In this document: piece by piece, positions 1-9,641 of the stretch
Layout: each line of letters starts with the position of its first letter
How positions within the stretch are numbered: position 1 is the first letter of the stretch
Assembly: GCA_003427395.1 (NCBI GenBank)
Contig: BFEA01000182.1
Location: 729,581 to 749,890, forward strand
DNA: 20,310 nt
Origin: Chara braunii
Lineage: Eukaryota > Streptophyta > Charophyceae > Charales > Characeae
Reading direction: 5' to 3'
Program-made: the position numbers and the translations under genes
The notes under the pieces: model-generated
What the model saw: the letters and a program-made list of their open reading frames with translations, nothing else
The model's database searches: none
Told to the model about the DNA's origin: nothing

Positions 1-37
<37 letters not shown>
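1..37. repeat. (AC)n microsatellite
   Basis: An uninterrupted AC dinucleotide run opens the window and continues imperfectly to about position 50. It lies in the leader of the minus-strand LTR element described next, where it reads as (GT)n. Confidence 0.97.
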
Positions 38-41
<4 letters not shown>

Positions 42-350
42 CACACACTCACAAAGGGGGACCGGAAGGGGGTCCGAAATCCCCCGACAGGTGAGTGCGC
101 TGGGGGGGCCCGGACCCCAACCGGGTGCCCTGCCCGGCCAGGTCGCCCGGGACCTCCCCCGGGCCCCTGCCAGTCACCCGGCCAGCCCGGATCCCCACTC
201 AGGCGTACACCTCTATGTCACCACATAGCTTCCTGGCGCGCCCACACGACCCTGGGCCGCCAATCATTCAACGCCAAAGCCTTATCACTGCCCCACACTT
301 CCTGCGAAGCACCAAACAGCTATTGCGAAGAATCAATGAGCGCAGTTACA
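1..350 (-). mobile_element. 5' untranslated leader of an LTR retrotransposon (partial)
   Basis: This stretch lies directly inside the primer-binding site of LTR copy A, so by position it is the leader of an element transcribed leftward and cut by the window edge. It is very GC-rich between 85 and 185 and ends in the AC repeat. I see no gag homology. The forward frame over 95-391 is low-complexity Pro/Arg/Ser-rich sequence and I do not call it a gene. Confidence 0.6.
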
Positions 351-367
351 AACCAGCTCCGATACCA
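351..367 (-). other. Primer-binding site, initiator tRNA-Met type
   Basis: On the minus strand this reads TGGTATCGGAGCTGGTT, three bases (ATT) after the LTR's terminal CA. Plant LTR elements primed by tRNA-iMet carry TGGTATCAGAGC, so 11 of the first 12 bases agree. This fixes copy A as a 5' LTR and sets the transcription direction of its element. Confidence 0.8.
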
Positions 368-370
368 AAT

Positions 371-1371
371 TGCAAGGAAAATGAGCAGTAGCGAGATGAC
401 AATATACAGATTGCACAATCAGATTGAAAGCCAGATCGTATCACAGTGTTCAGGAAGCAGCATTGCACCAATATGACACCAATGGAGGATTGTAACACTG
501 AAAACCAATGTCAATGAGAGCTTGCTCTCGCCACCAACAACATATGTATACAGGCCCTTCTCCCTACTTGGCGCTTGGCACCCAGCCTACTCCCTACACA
601 GCTACTACTAGCCTACTAATTGACAATGCAACTGTTGACGTCAACAGCCAACGAAGTACTTCAAGATGTCGCCCGTAGCAGACCATCACCATTACCAGGT
701 ATTCGCCCTCACGTCATCATCATCATCATCCTTCTCTCTCTCTCCCTCAACATACACCCGCGTCTTCCTTCTGTACACCCGAAGACCACCCCCTGCGCCT
801 CACTGTAGACCAAGCCCACCTAGCTATGGAGGATGGGCTATGGCGCTGCCCTCAGCAGCGCCCTTTTCTGCACACGACCGCACGTGCCCGCACCTTGCCT
901 CTCAGCGGCAGCCACAGACCGCGAGTGTCTGCTCCAGCAGTGCTGCCGCTAGCATGCAAGTGCCCGAATGACCGGCCAGGCAGTGAGCTCTTTCCTATAT
1001 GGAAAGAGCCTGCCTCAATTGGAGGCCTGGGTGGCCTGGGCCTCGGCCCAGAAGCTTCCGGTAGGCCCCAGTATGCTGCGCCTCTGCTGCGGCTACTGGG
1101 CCTCATGCGGTTGGGCCTCTCAACTGTCTGTGTATGAGGCTGCGATTCTTGCCCAGGGTCTGCACTTCCGGAAAGGCCAGGAAGGCCGTGGAATTTTCTT
1201 GCTGCTCGGCCTGTGTTTCCTTAACCAACTGGCGCGTCGCAACTGTCTGGACCCCCAAATACGAAATTGACAGTCGAGGGCCTGTCATGATTTGTTAGGC
1301 CCGCCTTCACTTAGGGCGGGCACATATGCAGCAGGGGCCCTTTAGACCTGCCGAGGACCCAGATCCTCGCA
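371..1371 (-). mobile_element. LTR copy A (5' LTR of a Gypsy-family element)
   Basis: About 1.0 kb bounded on the minus strand by TGCGAGG at the start and CCTTGCA at the end, an imperfect TG..CA terminal repeat. Its left end abuts a tRNA-iMet primer site. It shares blocks in the same order with the LTRs at 8362-9616 and 9642-10746: the terminal GAGGAT..CCTC stem-loop, a GCCCGCC..GGCGGGC stem-loop near 1300-1323, the AACCAACTGGC block near 1222, a GGCGC..GGCACC stem near 569-582, and the GCTCAT-TTTCCTTGCA end. Frames inside (for example 852-1106) are shadows. The divergence from the other copies is substantial, so the insertions are not recent. Confidence 0.78.
632..647. promoter_or_regulatory. 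Perfect 16-bp palindrome with TGACGTCA core
   Basis: CTGTTGACGTCAACAG equals its own reverse complement and contains the TGACGTCA site bound by plant bZIP (TGA/CRE-type) factors. It sits inside LTR copy A. The other two LTRs have only degraded sequence here. A role as an LTR enhancer is inference. Confidence 0.4.
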
Positions 1372-2403
1372 CTTGTGAGCTGTTCTGGACTTGAAGCCGC
1401 TGCATGAAATGGGGTGCGCAATGTGTATCCCTTTGGATATTGCATGACTACCTTTAAAGTGGTATGTGTATATACAGCAAGCTATTGAGTAACATGCAGA
1501 GAGGTCGTTTTCTGTCCGACTTGTCCGATTAAACGATGCAAGGTATTTTCCAAAAAGGGGTTAGTCCTAGCCTTGTTGTATCCTTACCTGATTCCTGATT
1601 TGTTTATCAACTTTGTGTCTGTGCGATTCGTCCGTCAGGCAGGAATAGCTGGGCACGTGCCTGTTCACTACATCCTGATTATCTGATCAGTATCTTATTG
1701 TGATTGTGTGTTATGAATCTTATGATAACTGGTACCCATCTATCTTTTTCGTTTTCTTAATAAAGGGAAAGCACCTTCCATAAGGTTTTGAACTCGCTGG
1801 GTTTTCTGTTTGTCTTGACTGGAACCTCGTGAGGCACTCCATTCCTTCGTGTGTACTGCAATAACAGACTCCTGGAGATTTTCTTGTGAGGTCCCCACTA
1901 GAACGTGGCAATTTTCTGTTCAAGCACTTCTAGCTAGGCTCGACAGATGTTTTGTTCCTTTCCCCCCTCAACTTACGTGATTTTTGGACTCCAGCTATCT
2001 TTGAATGAAGCATGCCTTCACGGCAGATTTGACGCATCTGTTCGACTGTGAGGCATGCACTGCAAGTTCGTCATTCCTTTCAATCACTGTATGAGTACGA
2101 GGAACCATGTCTTTGTTGAAGTTTGTTCTAATCCACCTTGGAAGGAAGGTTGACCCTAAATTTCCATCCAATTATGCCAAGCTGGAGGAATTTCAATTGT
2201 CGTGAGAGCTGAAGTTTTCCGTCTTTGTTGGAAGAGTTTGTTCTGTTAACCAGAGATAACTGTTTGGCGCGTTTGAGATGTCCTTGCCGTTTTCTGAATG
2301 TTAATGCGCTGACCTTCTTGGGACTGCCTGTGTGGCAATGTCATCTCTAAGCGATTCAGAAGAAGTGAGTTTTTGGTGGCGCATTTGGCCCTGACAGATA
2401 AAG
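1372..2403. other. Intergenic or 5' region of the following gene
   Basis: About 1 kb with moderate AT content and T-rich stretches (for example around 1740-1770 and 1955-1985). There are no frames with protein-like composition and no clear RNA gene. It probably holds the promoter, 5' UTR or a first intron of the gene whose coding exons start by 2622. A short in-frame stretch from ATG 2404 to about 2500 looks mildly coding, but I cannot join it in phase to exon 1. Confidence 0.4.
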
Positions 2404-2621
2404 ATGCCTCGACTTGGGGTGCCATTGCCTTCTCACAACAATGGAACCTCGTCTTCTTGTGACGGATTGTGTGCAGAGGCCGCGTTTACCGAGCAACGAA
2501 ACTGATACCCTTGGATTGTGCATACATAAATGCAAGGGTCTTGATGCCATTGTATCAACCATGGCTGACCAGCGCCCGAGTGGTGCAGAAGACAGATCGT
2601 CCAGCCGCCCTTTCCCTTCCA

Positions 2622-3425
2622 ATGAACCACAACTTGAGGCCTATTGCAGTGAAGCCTGTTGGGGTTCCAACATTAGTCTCAGCAATTTCTGGGCACCAAG
2701 GCTCAGGTATAAGCCCTGGGGTAAGTCCTCGATTCTCTTATCAGCTGAATTCGGGGCCTTTGTCACCAGCACCCATCATTCCATCTTCTTGCAACAACGG
2801 CGCTGTGCAGCCGGCTGGGAACAATGGGCACAGGCCATCTTCGCCCACTGCGGGGTCTATAAATAGCCCAAAGCCAATGCTATCTCAGATTGGATCACAA
2901 CCACTGGTCAGCATCACTCCAAGATCTCTATCTGGGCGGTCGTCAAGTGGGTTGCAGTCACCAAAACCCACTCCGCTGCAGCTAGCCGCAACAAGCCAAA
3001 TGGCGTCTACGTTAAATGGGTCTGGTCCGTTGCAGAGCATGGGCAATCCTCAGGCTGTGTTCAGTCAAATCACTGGGGCAGCAACATATGCCGATGGTGG
3101 GGTTAATGGTATCACTGCGGTTCCTGGGGTGGCAGCTTCGCCCACCTATATGCAACCTGTAGGCCATCAGCAACTGACCAGTGCCCTTCAGTCAACTCAT
3201 CTTTCGCAGTCTAATCTGCGCCGATCACTTGCAGACATGTATGTTGATAACAAGCCAGTGCGGGGCACAGGCGTCTCTTTGCCTCTGTATGCAGAACTAG
3301 GTGGAGGTAGCAGCACACCTTCATCTAAAGGGGGGCTAAGCTTTGAAGATGCTTTGACACCACGGGGTGGTGGTAACAGCAGGCTTGAAGCAGGGGCTAT
3401 GTCTCCTCTGGACCAGATGGCTGAA
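2622..3425 (+). CDS. Exon 1 of the Ser/Pro/Gly-rich gene
   Basis: Long open frame of biased composition. It includes a stretch near 2760-2960 rich in SP pairs and, at its 3' end, LYAELGGGSS and LDQMAE. It ends at a strong donor, GAA|GTACGT, in phase 0. Beyond this the frame turns Cys/Trp-rich and stops, as expected for intron. The ATG at 2622 is the best candidate start but lacks a purine at -3. Confidence 0.65.
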
Positions 3426-6400
3426 GTACGTATTGCTGCCCTCTCTAGCTTATGTCAAGCGCGGTGCTGCGCAAAATGTTCCTGTGCATGGATGGAATGG
3501 ATGGATGGATGACTGGGTGGGTCGGTGGATGCCTTCCATTTCCTGATTTTGATTATGTTTTCCCCTATGATGAATGGGTCCATCGGTTGTGCTTTCCTGA
3601 TGGATGATTTGCATCACGTCTTTTCCTTGGCATGTCCGCTCTTTCTAATAAACGCTCCTCACACTCTAGCCGTCCTAGATTTCATTCAACTTCAACCAGT
3701 CCAGTCAGAGGGATGCGTGTCTCAGGATTAGTCAGAGAGGGCACCACGTGTGATCCAGTTCGAGGACATAATGCTATCGCGAGACTGCTGCTTCAGTTCT
3801 CAATTGATTATTCACTATCTAATACACTCTGATCACATGTCCATTATCTCCACCATTTATGCCCTGTTAGTTGCACACACCTATCCATTGAGGTGATAAC
3901 TGAATCTGCGTGCATATTTGAGGCAGATTTTAAAAGCAGAACGGCAAGAGTCGAGTATGGGAGCTCTCATGCAGATAAGCAGTGGGAACTGCCATTAGTG
4001 CCCTTGAAAACTTGAGAGGTTGTGACTGTCGCTTGCTTCATCACAGAAGCAGCACTTGTGAGACACGGCATCTCTGATGATGTACAGTCCATATTGGCAA
4101 GACTGGGTCCACTCGCATATTGTGACACACCGCGATGTACCGTGATGGGCTACTACGCAGCAGTGGTACGTCGCGTTTGTGGGCGATATACTGGTTGTGG
4201 GCCGCGTTCATGGGTGGGAGTATATCCATTTGCACATGCAGACTTGATGTAGTACCGTATAGGCGTGCTCTTGCTTGCACATTCCGCAGGCACTGTGCTT
4301 GGCGCATTGTCGATTAATGGTTGTGCGTGCATGCTATGATGGATGCGATGTTCTGAAATATAGCATGTTTGTCTGCTTCAGTCCTTTTGCTCCGTGGTTG
4401 TGTTTGTGGAAATATGCCTTCTGGGAAATCTTTCAGGGCTGCATGAAACTTTGACTACTTGCCATGGAAACTGAGAGCTAAGGGAAGGTTGGTAATCTGC
4501 CTGCAGAAGCGGATGACATGTACGTTACACAGACTACAGTTGGAGATACATCTCGTCAGCCTTACACTTTGTGCTGTCGGCTGTGTTTCATTCCTGCTCA
4601 GGTTCTCCAGCTCAATGGACTCTCTGCTCAATCTCCATCACCTCTAGGTGATCCAAAGACCCCTACAGGAGCATCTGGCAAGTCACTGTATTTTCCACAC
4701 CCATAAAGACATTTAATCAAAGAGTGTATCTCTGTGCAAGGGTTTTCGAATGGGAAAAGGATGTTTGTGCTGCTCATCATGTTTGGAATTGAAAGATTCC
4801 CATTCTTTGATTCCCATTGTTAGAATTCACGAGAGGAGTGGTTGGCACATGAGAAGATAGGTCTCAGTGCATGCCACCCTTTTTCTGGGATATCGGGTAA
4901 AGGATGAAAGCATTGCTTGGGGCAATTTGTCTGGCACATGCAATGGTGAAGATAACTTCAAATTGGAGAGGCAAAGCTATTAAAAACATGGAGAAGGGAC
5001 GGTTCCAGTTGCCTATGTTCCCAGAGATATTTAGAAAGTTAAGAAGTAAAAACAGTCAGGTTCCAGTTTGCCCTTTCCCCGTGCAGCCCCCCTCCCACTA
5101 CCACCACCACCACCACAAATAAAAGAAAGCGCTTGGAGTTGCCATTGCTCTACACTTCATTCCATGGTTGCCACTTAAGAATGCACCCTAATGGCTGGAC
5201 GGCAAGGTGCATGATGTGGACCGGGATGTGCAGATGTCAAGGTACATTCCGGGAGAAAAAATCCAGGAAGTAACAATCATAGAATTTAGGTGCAGTCCTG
5301 TCCTCCGCCTGCATTCGTCTGATCAGAAACCCAATATGAGCCAATCGTTTCGGAACTCAGTAAATGACTGGATGTTCGTATGCAGGTGGGTCACTTGGGG
5401 CAGTGGTGGTCTGAATCTGTTCTTTCTGAGGTGTGATTCGAAGGAAGTAAATGCAAAAGTTTTGGATTGGGGGGTTGACATAGAGCTCCATCCCCATTCT
5501 TACACAGGATTTCTCATTGGTCTGGTATTATATCATTCTGTTGGCCGCTTCTCATGGTTGAAGAAGAAAGCCATTGTCCTCAATTATGTGATTTCCAAGT
5601 CTTCGACTCTTGGCGACGAAAGGCCTCTCTTTGGTTCGGTATTACATAATTGCATCGGCCACTTCTCATGGTTGAAGAAGCCATTGCACTCGCTTATGGT
5701 TTGTGACTCTTGGAATGAAAGGCCTCTAAAATGTCCTGGTCATTAGCGACACGATAACCATTTATTGCACTGTGGACAATGGGTGATTGAACTCGTCCCC
5801 TCTTCTGCTAGGGCCATGGAGGTGCATGTATTCATACTATGAAGGAGGCTATGCATTTTAGCAATCTTTGGCACATTTCACAGAAATGGTTTGTGATAAA
5901 GAGATTCGATGTAGCCATTCGGAGTCATGCATTGTGAAGAACAGCATATGTCGCTTGTTGCCGTCATCCTCAGATTCCTCACTGATGATGCAAGGGAAAA
6001 AAGCAGCCAAGTATAGTCAGTGTGTGCAAGAGGTGGATCAGACGTGTATCTTAGGGTGCCTCAAGTCTTTTTCTAACTGTGCAGTTGTTCGTGGTGAATC
6101 CTCAGCTTGTTGTATAGCTGTCTGTTCGAGTGCCTTGAATCTTTTTCCTAATTGGTGGTTGTTTGTGTTAATCAATGGAAACCGCGTGGCAGTGCCATGC
6201 AAGTGATATTCTGAAAATTTGTCTTTGCGGTGGTTTACAGGCGGATTCTCAAATCCTTGGAGCAATTCAGCATCTCCGATCGATACTGCGTCTGGGTTAA
6301 TGGAGGACATACAGTCGCCCTTGGCATATGGATCTGGGGGTACAAGCCTGATGAGAGATGAGTATCCATCCTCCCGAATGGGTGGACCTGCTGGAGGCTC

Positions 6401-7818
6401 AAATGCAAGTGGTATGGTCTCTGAGCCGCAAGCTCGTATGGGTACCCTCGGACTGTATCAACAACAGTCAGGAACTTCATGGCCTCGCGAGTTCGGTGCA
6501 GGCGTGCAGATTGATCTTGGTGACCAGAGGCAGGACGATGATGTATATGTTGGATTCACTCCACAAGATGACCTCTGTCCCAAGATCAACATCTCACAGC
6601 TCCCTCCCAGGTTTGCACATCCCCATGGCCTGTTATTCGGCTATTTTGTGGATCATGTCATTGTTGTCAACCTGTCAGTCCCCTTTTCAAAGCCAGGAGA
6701 TTGTTTTGTCTCGCCAGTCTGGTAGAGTCACTTCTATTCGGCTTCATTTTGTGGAACTCTTTGCATGACCTCTGTCCCAAGATCAACATCTCACAGCTCC
6801 CTCCCAGGTTTGCACGTCCCCATGGCCTGTTATTCGGCTATTTTGTGGATCATGTCGTTGTTGTCAACCTGTCAGTCCCTTTTTCCAAGCCAGGAGATTG
6901 TTTTGTCTCGCCAGTCTGGTAGAGTCACTTCTATTCGGCTTCATTTTGTGGAACTCTTTGCATCTTCCCTCATCAGCAGGATATCTGTTTGTAACAGATT
7001 GTGTTTCGCTGATGAGTTTGTACACGATTTGTCAACTTCATCTGTCTGTGATTATCTGCTAGACTAATTCGGTCATTTCTTTTAGGATATGGGACATCCA
7101 CTTGCAGCTCAGACTGTGAAGTTATAACCAGGGTTACATGTGCACGGACAGCAAACTGTTGTGGTCCAACAGTTCATGGCCGACTGGTTGGGGGCCCCTA
7201 CAGACTGATCATGCCAGTTTCTCATGGAATTGATGGTGGGGCGCCCTTTCCGAGGCCCAGAAACCTTGGTTAGTTTGTTGGTGTTGGGGTTTTGGAGTCT
7301 GGGGTTGTTGGGTTGGGTGCCGGACACAACCTGTGGAAACCTTTGCCATCACTGCAAGTCGTCCTTTCACACTCGAAACTGGTCCACCCCGTTACCAGCC
7401 ACGTTGCAGAGTGCCGACTATCATTGGGCTGGTGACTCCCTACCAGTCGCCTCGTAGGTAGGCAACCCGGAGGGGATCACTGAGTGCTGAGTTCAGCACC
7501 TTGCTGGTACAAAGCTCCTCATGGCCATCAGGGCATCGGCACTTCAAACCGAGTTCGAGTTCACAGAAGTTGTTGTCTGGATTGTAACCTTGCGAAGAAA
7601 GGGTGCTGAGTTGGAAGGCAAGGTTGTGGTCTGATTTTTCAATTATGGTTATTTGTCGTGTGTTTTCCAGGTTTGTGGCAGAGTTTCTGTCCGGAGATCG
7701 GCACACAGGAGAAGCGTGAGTTTCCAACTCCTACAACCTTTTTGTGGGACAGTGCTCGTGTTCTGCTTTGCAAAACTATTCTAATGCTGCTCTGGCTAGA
7801 TATCCTGTAATCCTATGA
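2622..7818 (+). CDS. Five-exon gene for a Ser/Pro/Gly-rich, largely disordered protein (unrecognised)
   Basis: Proposed exons are 2622-3425, 4602-4647, 6241-6610, 7671-7715 and 7800-7818. All introns are GT-AG and the phases match at every junction (0, 1, 2, 1), giving 1,284 nt or 427 residues and a stop at 7816. The N-terminal two thirds are rich in Ser, Pro, Gly, Gln and Thr with recurrent SPxP and GSG stretches, as in disordered regulatory or scaffold proteins. The denser motifs are at the C-terminus, where exon 4 gives FVAEFLSGDRHTGE. I see no signal peptide, membrane segment or named domain and cannot assign a family. The start is uncertain: the frame is open upstream to 2463, and exon 1 may instead begin at an acceptor such as the one ending at 2649. 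Codon composition changes sharply at the proposed donors, which supports the model. Confidence 0.62.
3426..4601 (+). other. Intron 1
   Basis: Starts with a strong GTACGT donor and ends at TTCCTGCTCAG. It holds a GGAT-type simple repeat near 3488-3531. The reading frames over 4022-4317 have no protein-like composition, and I find no inserted element. Confidence 0.55.
3488..3531 (+). repeat. Degenerate (GGAT)n simple repeat
   Basis: Runs of GGAT/GGGT units just inside intron 1, interrupted by a few substitutions. Confidence 0.8.
4602..4647 (+). CDS. Exon 2 of the Ser/Pro/Gly-rich gene
   Basis: A 46-nt exon following the acceptor TTCCTGCTCAG and ending at CTAG|GTGATC. It encodes VLQLNGLSAQSPSPL plus one base. 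It enters in phase 0, matching exon 1, and leaves in phase 1, matching exon 3. A downstream donor at 4681 also exists but would break the phase to exon 3. Confidence 0.6.
4648..6240 (+). other. Intron 2
   Basis: About 1.6 kb between the exon 2 donor and the exon 3 acceptor. It contains a (CCA)n tract near 5096-5117 and an imperfect tandem duplication at 5517-5730. The 179-codon frame starting at 5207 is Trp/Cys/His-rich and spans the duplication; I treat it as chance. Confidence 0.5.
5517..5730 (+). repeat. Imperfect tandem duplication (114 + 100 bp)
   Basis: Unit 1 (5517-5630) and unit 2 (5631-5730) both contain GGTATTA, GGCC(G/A)CTTCTCATGGTTGAAGAAG, GACTCTTGG and GAAAGGCCTCT in the same order. 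Unit 2 has small deletions, which implies an old duplication inside intron 2. Confidence 0.85.
6241..6610 (+). CDS. Exon 3 of the Ser/Pro/Gly-rich gene
   Basis: Begins after GGTTTACAG and encodes a Gly/Ser-rich stretch that turns acidic (QIDLGDQRQDDD) and ends in ISQLPP plus two bases. The donor is CCCAG|GTTTGC. The last 43 nt of the exon, the donor and 154 nt of intron are repeated in tandem at 6765-6961, so a second identical donor lies at 6808. Reading through the first donor reaches a stop at 6723. Confidence 0.65.
6568..6961 (+). repeat. 197-bp tandem duplication across the exon 3 donor
   Basis: Copy 1 (6568-6764) and copy 2 (6765-6961) start ATGACCTCTGTCCC and differ at only four positions by eye. 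The unit carries 43 nt of exon 3, its GT donor and 154 nt of intron. An AT(G) microhomology is present at the junctions. Confidence 0.95.
6611..7670 (+). other. Intron 3
   Basis: Contains the second copy of the 197-bp duplication. It also has an acceptor-like TTTCTTTTAG at 7085 preceded by a branch-point-like CTAAT, which may be used alternatively. The rest (7120-7670) shows nothing I can support. Confidence 0.5.
7671..7715 (+). CDS. Exon 4 of the Ser/Pro/Gly-rich gene
   Basis: Acceptor TGTGTTTTCCAG and donor GAAGC|GTGAGT are both near consensus. The 45-nt exon in the phase set by exon 3 reads FVAEFLSGDRHTGE, the most conserved-looking stretch of the protein. An alternative acceptor at 7085 (TTTCTTTTAG) would give a ten-residue tail and a stop at 7117. 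Confidence 0.6.
7800..7818 (+). CDS. Exon 5 (terminal) of the Ser/Pro/Gly-rich gene
   Basis: After the acceptor CTGCTCTGGCTAG the frame reads AYPVIL then TGA. It is short, so its support is mainly phase agreement with exon 4 and the good acceptor. The 3' UTR should follow; I see no unambiguous AATAAA signal. Confidence 0.45.
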
Positions 7819-8361
7819 ACATCATCACTGTGCCCACACCATCTTCTGTCTCGGCATCACGAGGAAGAGCAATGATGCTATGGAAATGACCACTGTGTCG
7901 ATGTTACCCGTTCCGGGTCTCACTAACGGTAGTATTTCCCTAATAACATCCAAAAGAAAAAGGTTTTGTTACGACTTGGTTGCTGTGCAAATGTAGTGTT
8001 CTAGTCACTGTTCAGCTGCTAGACAAATCTAAGCATCTGTAAAGAATTTGAAACAAAGGTCAACGACTCCAACGAGAAAGTGAAGAGACCCAGGTGGTAT
8101 TCTTCAGTGAAGAAAAGGCTCTCAGAGCCTCTCATACCATCTGTTATTCCATCATCATATATCACGGGGCATGTCTGCAGTGCCTTTGTCCTCCATATAT
8201 CCACCTCTTGAGCATAGCACCTGCAGTGTCTCAGTTGGAGTCACTGCGGACATTATGGGCCACCGTTAACAATCTGCGGCCTTCATTGACGATCCTGGGT
8301 CTTTTGCTACACTGTGACAATCTAGAATACGTAGAGCGAAGATCTCTGCATGCCCTGCTAA
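7819..8361. other. 3' flank of the gene; no feature seen
   Basis: Probably 3' UTR and intergenic sequence. There is no coding composition, RNA gene or repeat I can defend up to the LTR boundary at 8362. Confidence 0.4.
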
Positions 8362-9616
8362 TGCGAGGATTTGAGCCCTCGGCAGTGCTGGAAAAGACCT
8401 TGCCCGCTCAGTGAAGGCGGGCCTGCAAATATGCACCAAGGCCAGTGTGATCACGCTGAAGGGCTGTTGGAATTTATATGCCAGCCTGAATCTTTGCCGT
8501 GGCCCTTCTACGGCTCACCCCACATCGTGGCTGAGGCCCCATACAGACTTGTGCCCGCCCTAAGTGAAGGCGGCCCAGAATATTAACGAGAGGCCTACTT
8601 TTGTCAAATTCTGCATGTGGGGTATCAGACGGTTGCAGCAAGCCAGTTGGTTACAGGGTAATTTGAGCCTTTCCCTGGCTCCTTCCGGAAGCAGCAGCTC
8701 AAGAGGCAGTTGGGCCCAGGGCACGTACAGTTTGAGACCGTGGACGTGAGCCACCAGAGGTCGACACATCACAGAACGGCCGCGGGCCAAAGAGAATGCA
8801 GCATCTTTGTCACACACTGGCCAGCAGCCAATGACATCGCAGCGAACACTTGTAGCCTCATGGGCTACCTGGGCGTGCCCAACTGTAAAGGGCCCAGACC
8901 CGCAACAGCAACTGGGGGCCTGGGCAGAGACACTGGGGCCCAACTGAAAGCTACTGGAAACTTGTCCAGCCAGGCCCAGAGCTCAACAAAGCAGAGCTCA
9001 CTTTCCATAAAGGGAAGTAAGCACGGTAGCCAGGGACATTCTGGCCGTGTTTTTGCTGGCTGCAGCGCTGCTGGTTTGAGCGCTGGAGGCTGCTGGTCGA
9101 CCAAGGGCTGGAAGAAGCGCACATGGGCGCATTGTGGTGTTGGGTGCTGCTGGTGCAGCGGGGGCTGAGCAGCCATAGCCGGACTTGCTCAGCGGAGGCT
9201 GGTGATGGTGATGGTGGTCCTTGGGTGTTGGGGATGCACGCTGTGGGAAGTCAAGGGGTGAAGTGAGAGGAAAGAGAGACACGTACCTGGTGTATGCTGG
9301 CAGTCTGCATTGGCGGCGTCGTCACATACATTGGTTGTCGGCATCGAAGTGATTCAGGTTGCATGAACGTAGTGTAGGCTAGTATAGGTGCTGAGTAGGA
9401 TAGGCTGGGCGCTGAGCGCCAATCTAGAAGAGCGACATTGGCTACTATGTTGGTGTGGCGAGAGAATGTCAACATAAATTTTAAGTTCATCGTGTTGCTC
9501 TTATTTGGCTGATATCTCGGTGCATTGTGCTTTCTGCTTGGAACACGACTATCTGGGCCGCAGTGTGATTTTGCAATTTGGATTTCTGTCTATCGCTCTC
9601 GCTCATGTTCCTTTCA
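8362..9616 (+). mobile_element. Solo LTR (copy C) of the same Gypsy family, opposite orientation
   Basis: Starts TGCGAGGATTTGAGCCCTCGG, the same start as copy A on the other strand, and ends TCATGTTCCTTTCA, matching the CCTTGCA end with changes. CTAA occurs directly before the start (8358-8361) and directly after the end (9617-9620), which fits a 4-bp target duplication. No primer site follows and no polypurine tract or coding sequence precedes it, so it is best read as solo. The GCCCGC..GCGGGC stem-loop of the family occurs twice here (8404-8424 and about 8552-8574), so U3 carries an internal duplication. Reading frames inside are shadows. Confidence 0.72.
9408..9420. other. Conserved LTR stem-loop GGCGC-TGA-GCGCC
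   Basis: The same place in copy B has GGCGCC-A-GGCGCC (9846-9858) and in copy A GGCGC-TTG-GCACC (near 569-582). The paired character outlasts the loop sequence, which suggests an RNA structure in the R/U5 part of the LTR. Confidence 0.45.
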
Positions 9617-9641
9617 CTAATTTCATTCAGGGTTTAGCAAT
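9617..9641. other. 25-bp spacer between two LTRs facing each other by their 3' ends
   Basis: Separates LTR C (+) from LTR B (-). It starts with the CTAA copy assigned to the C insertion and ends with GCAAT, the candidate target-duplication half of the B element. Confidence 0.5.

Noticed and set aside
627-700. Possible short first exon with ATG and a following GTA(T/C) donor, antisense in the LTRs (similar layout at 9894 and, on the other strand, near 9365)
   Set aside because: The similarity is explained by shared LTR descent; the reading frames are not conserved between copies.
826-1270. Several overlapping Cys/Trp/Gly-rich frames
   Set aside because: They lie on the antisense strand of LTR A and equivalents are not kept in the other LTR copies.
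5207-5746. 179-codon forward frame in intron 2
   Set aside because: It spans an imperfect non-coding duplication with length differences and has no protein-like composition.
6765-7067. 100-codon forward frame after the exon 3 duplication
   Set aside because: It reads the second duplication copy in another frame and then intron sequence; no coding signal of its own.
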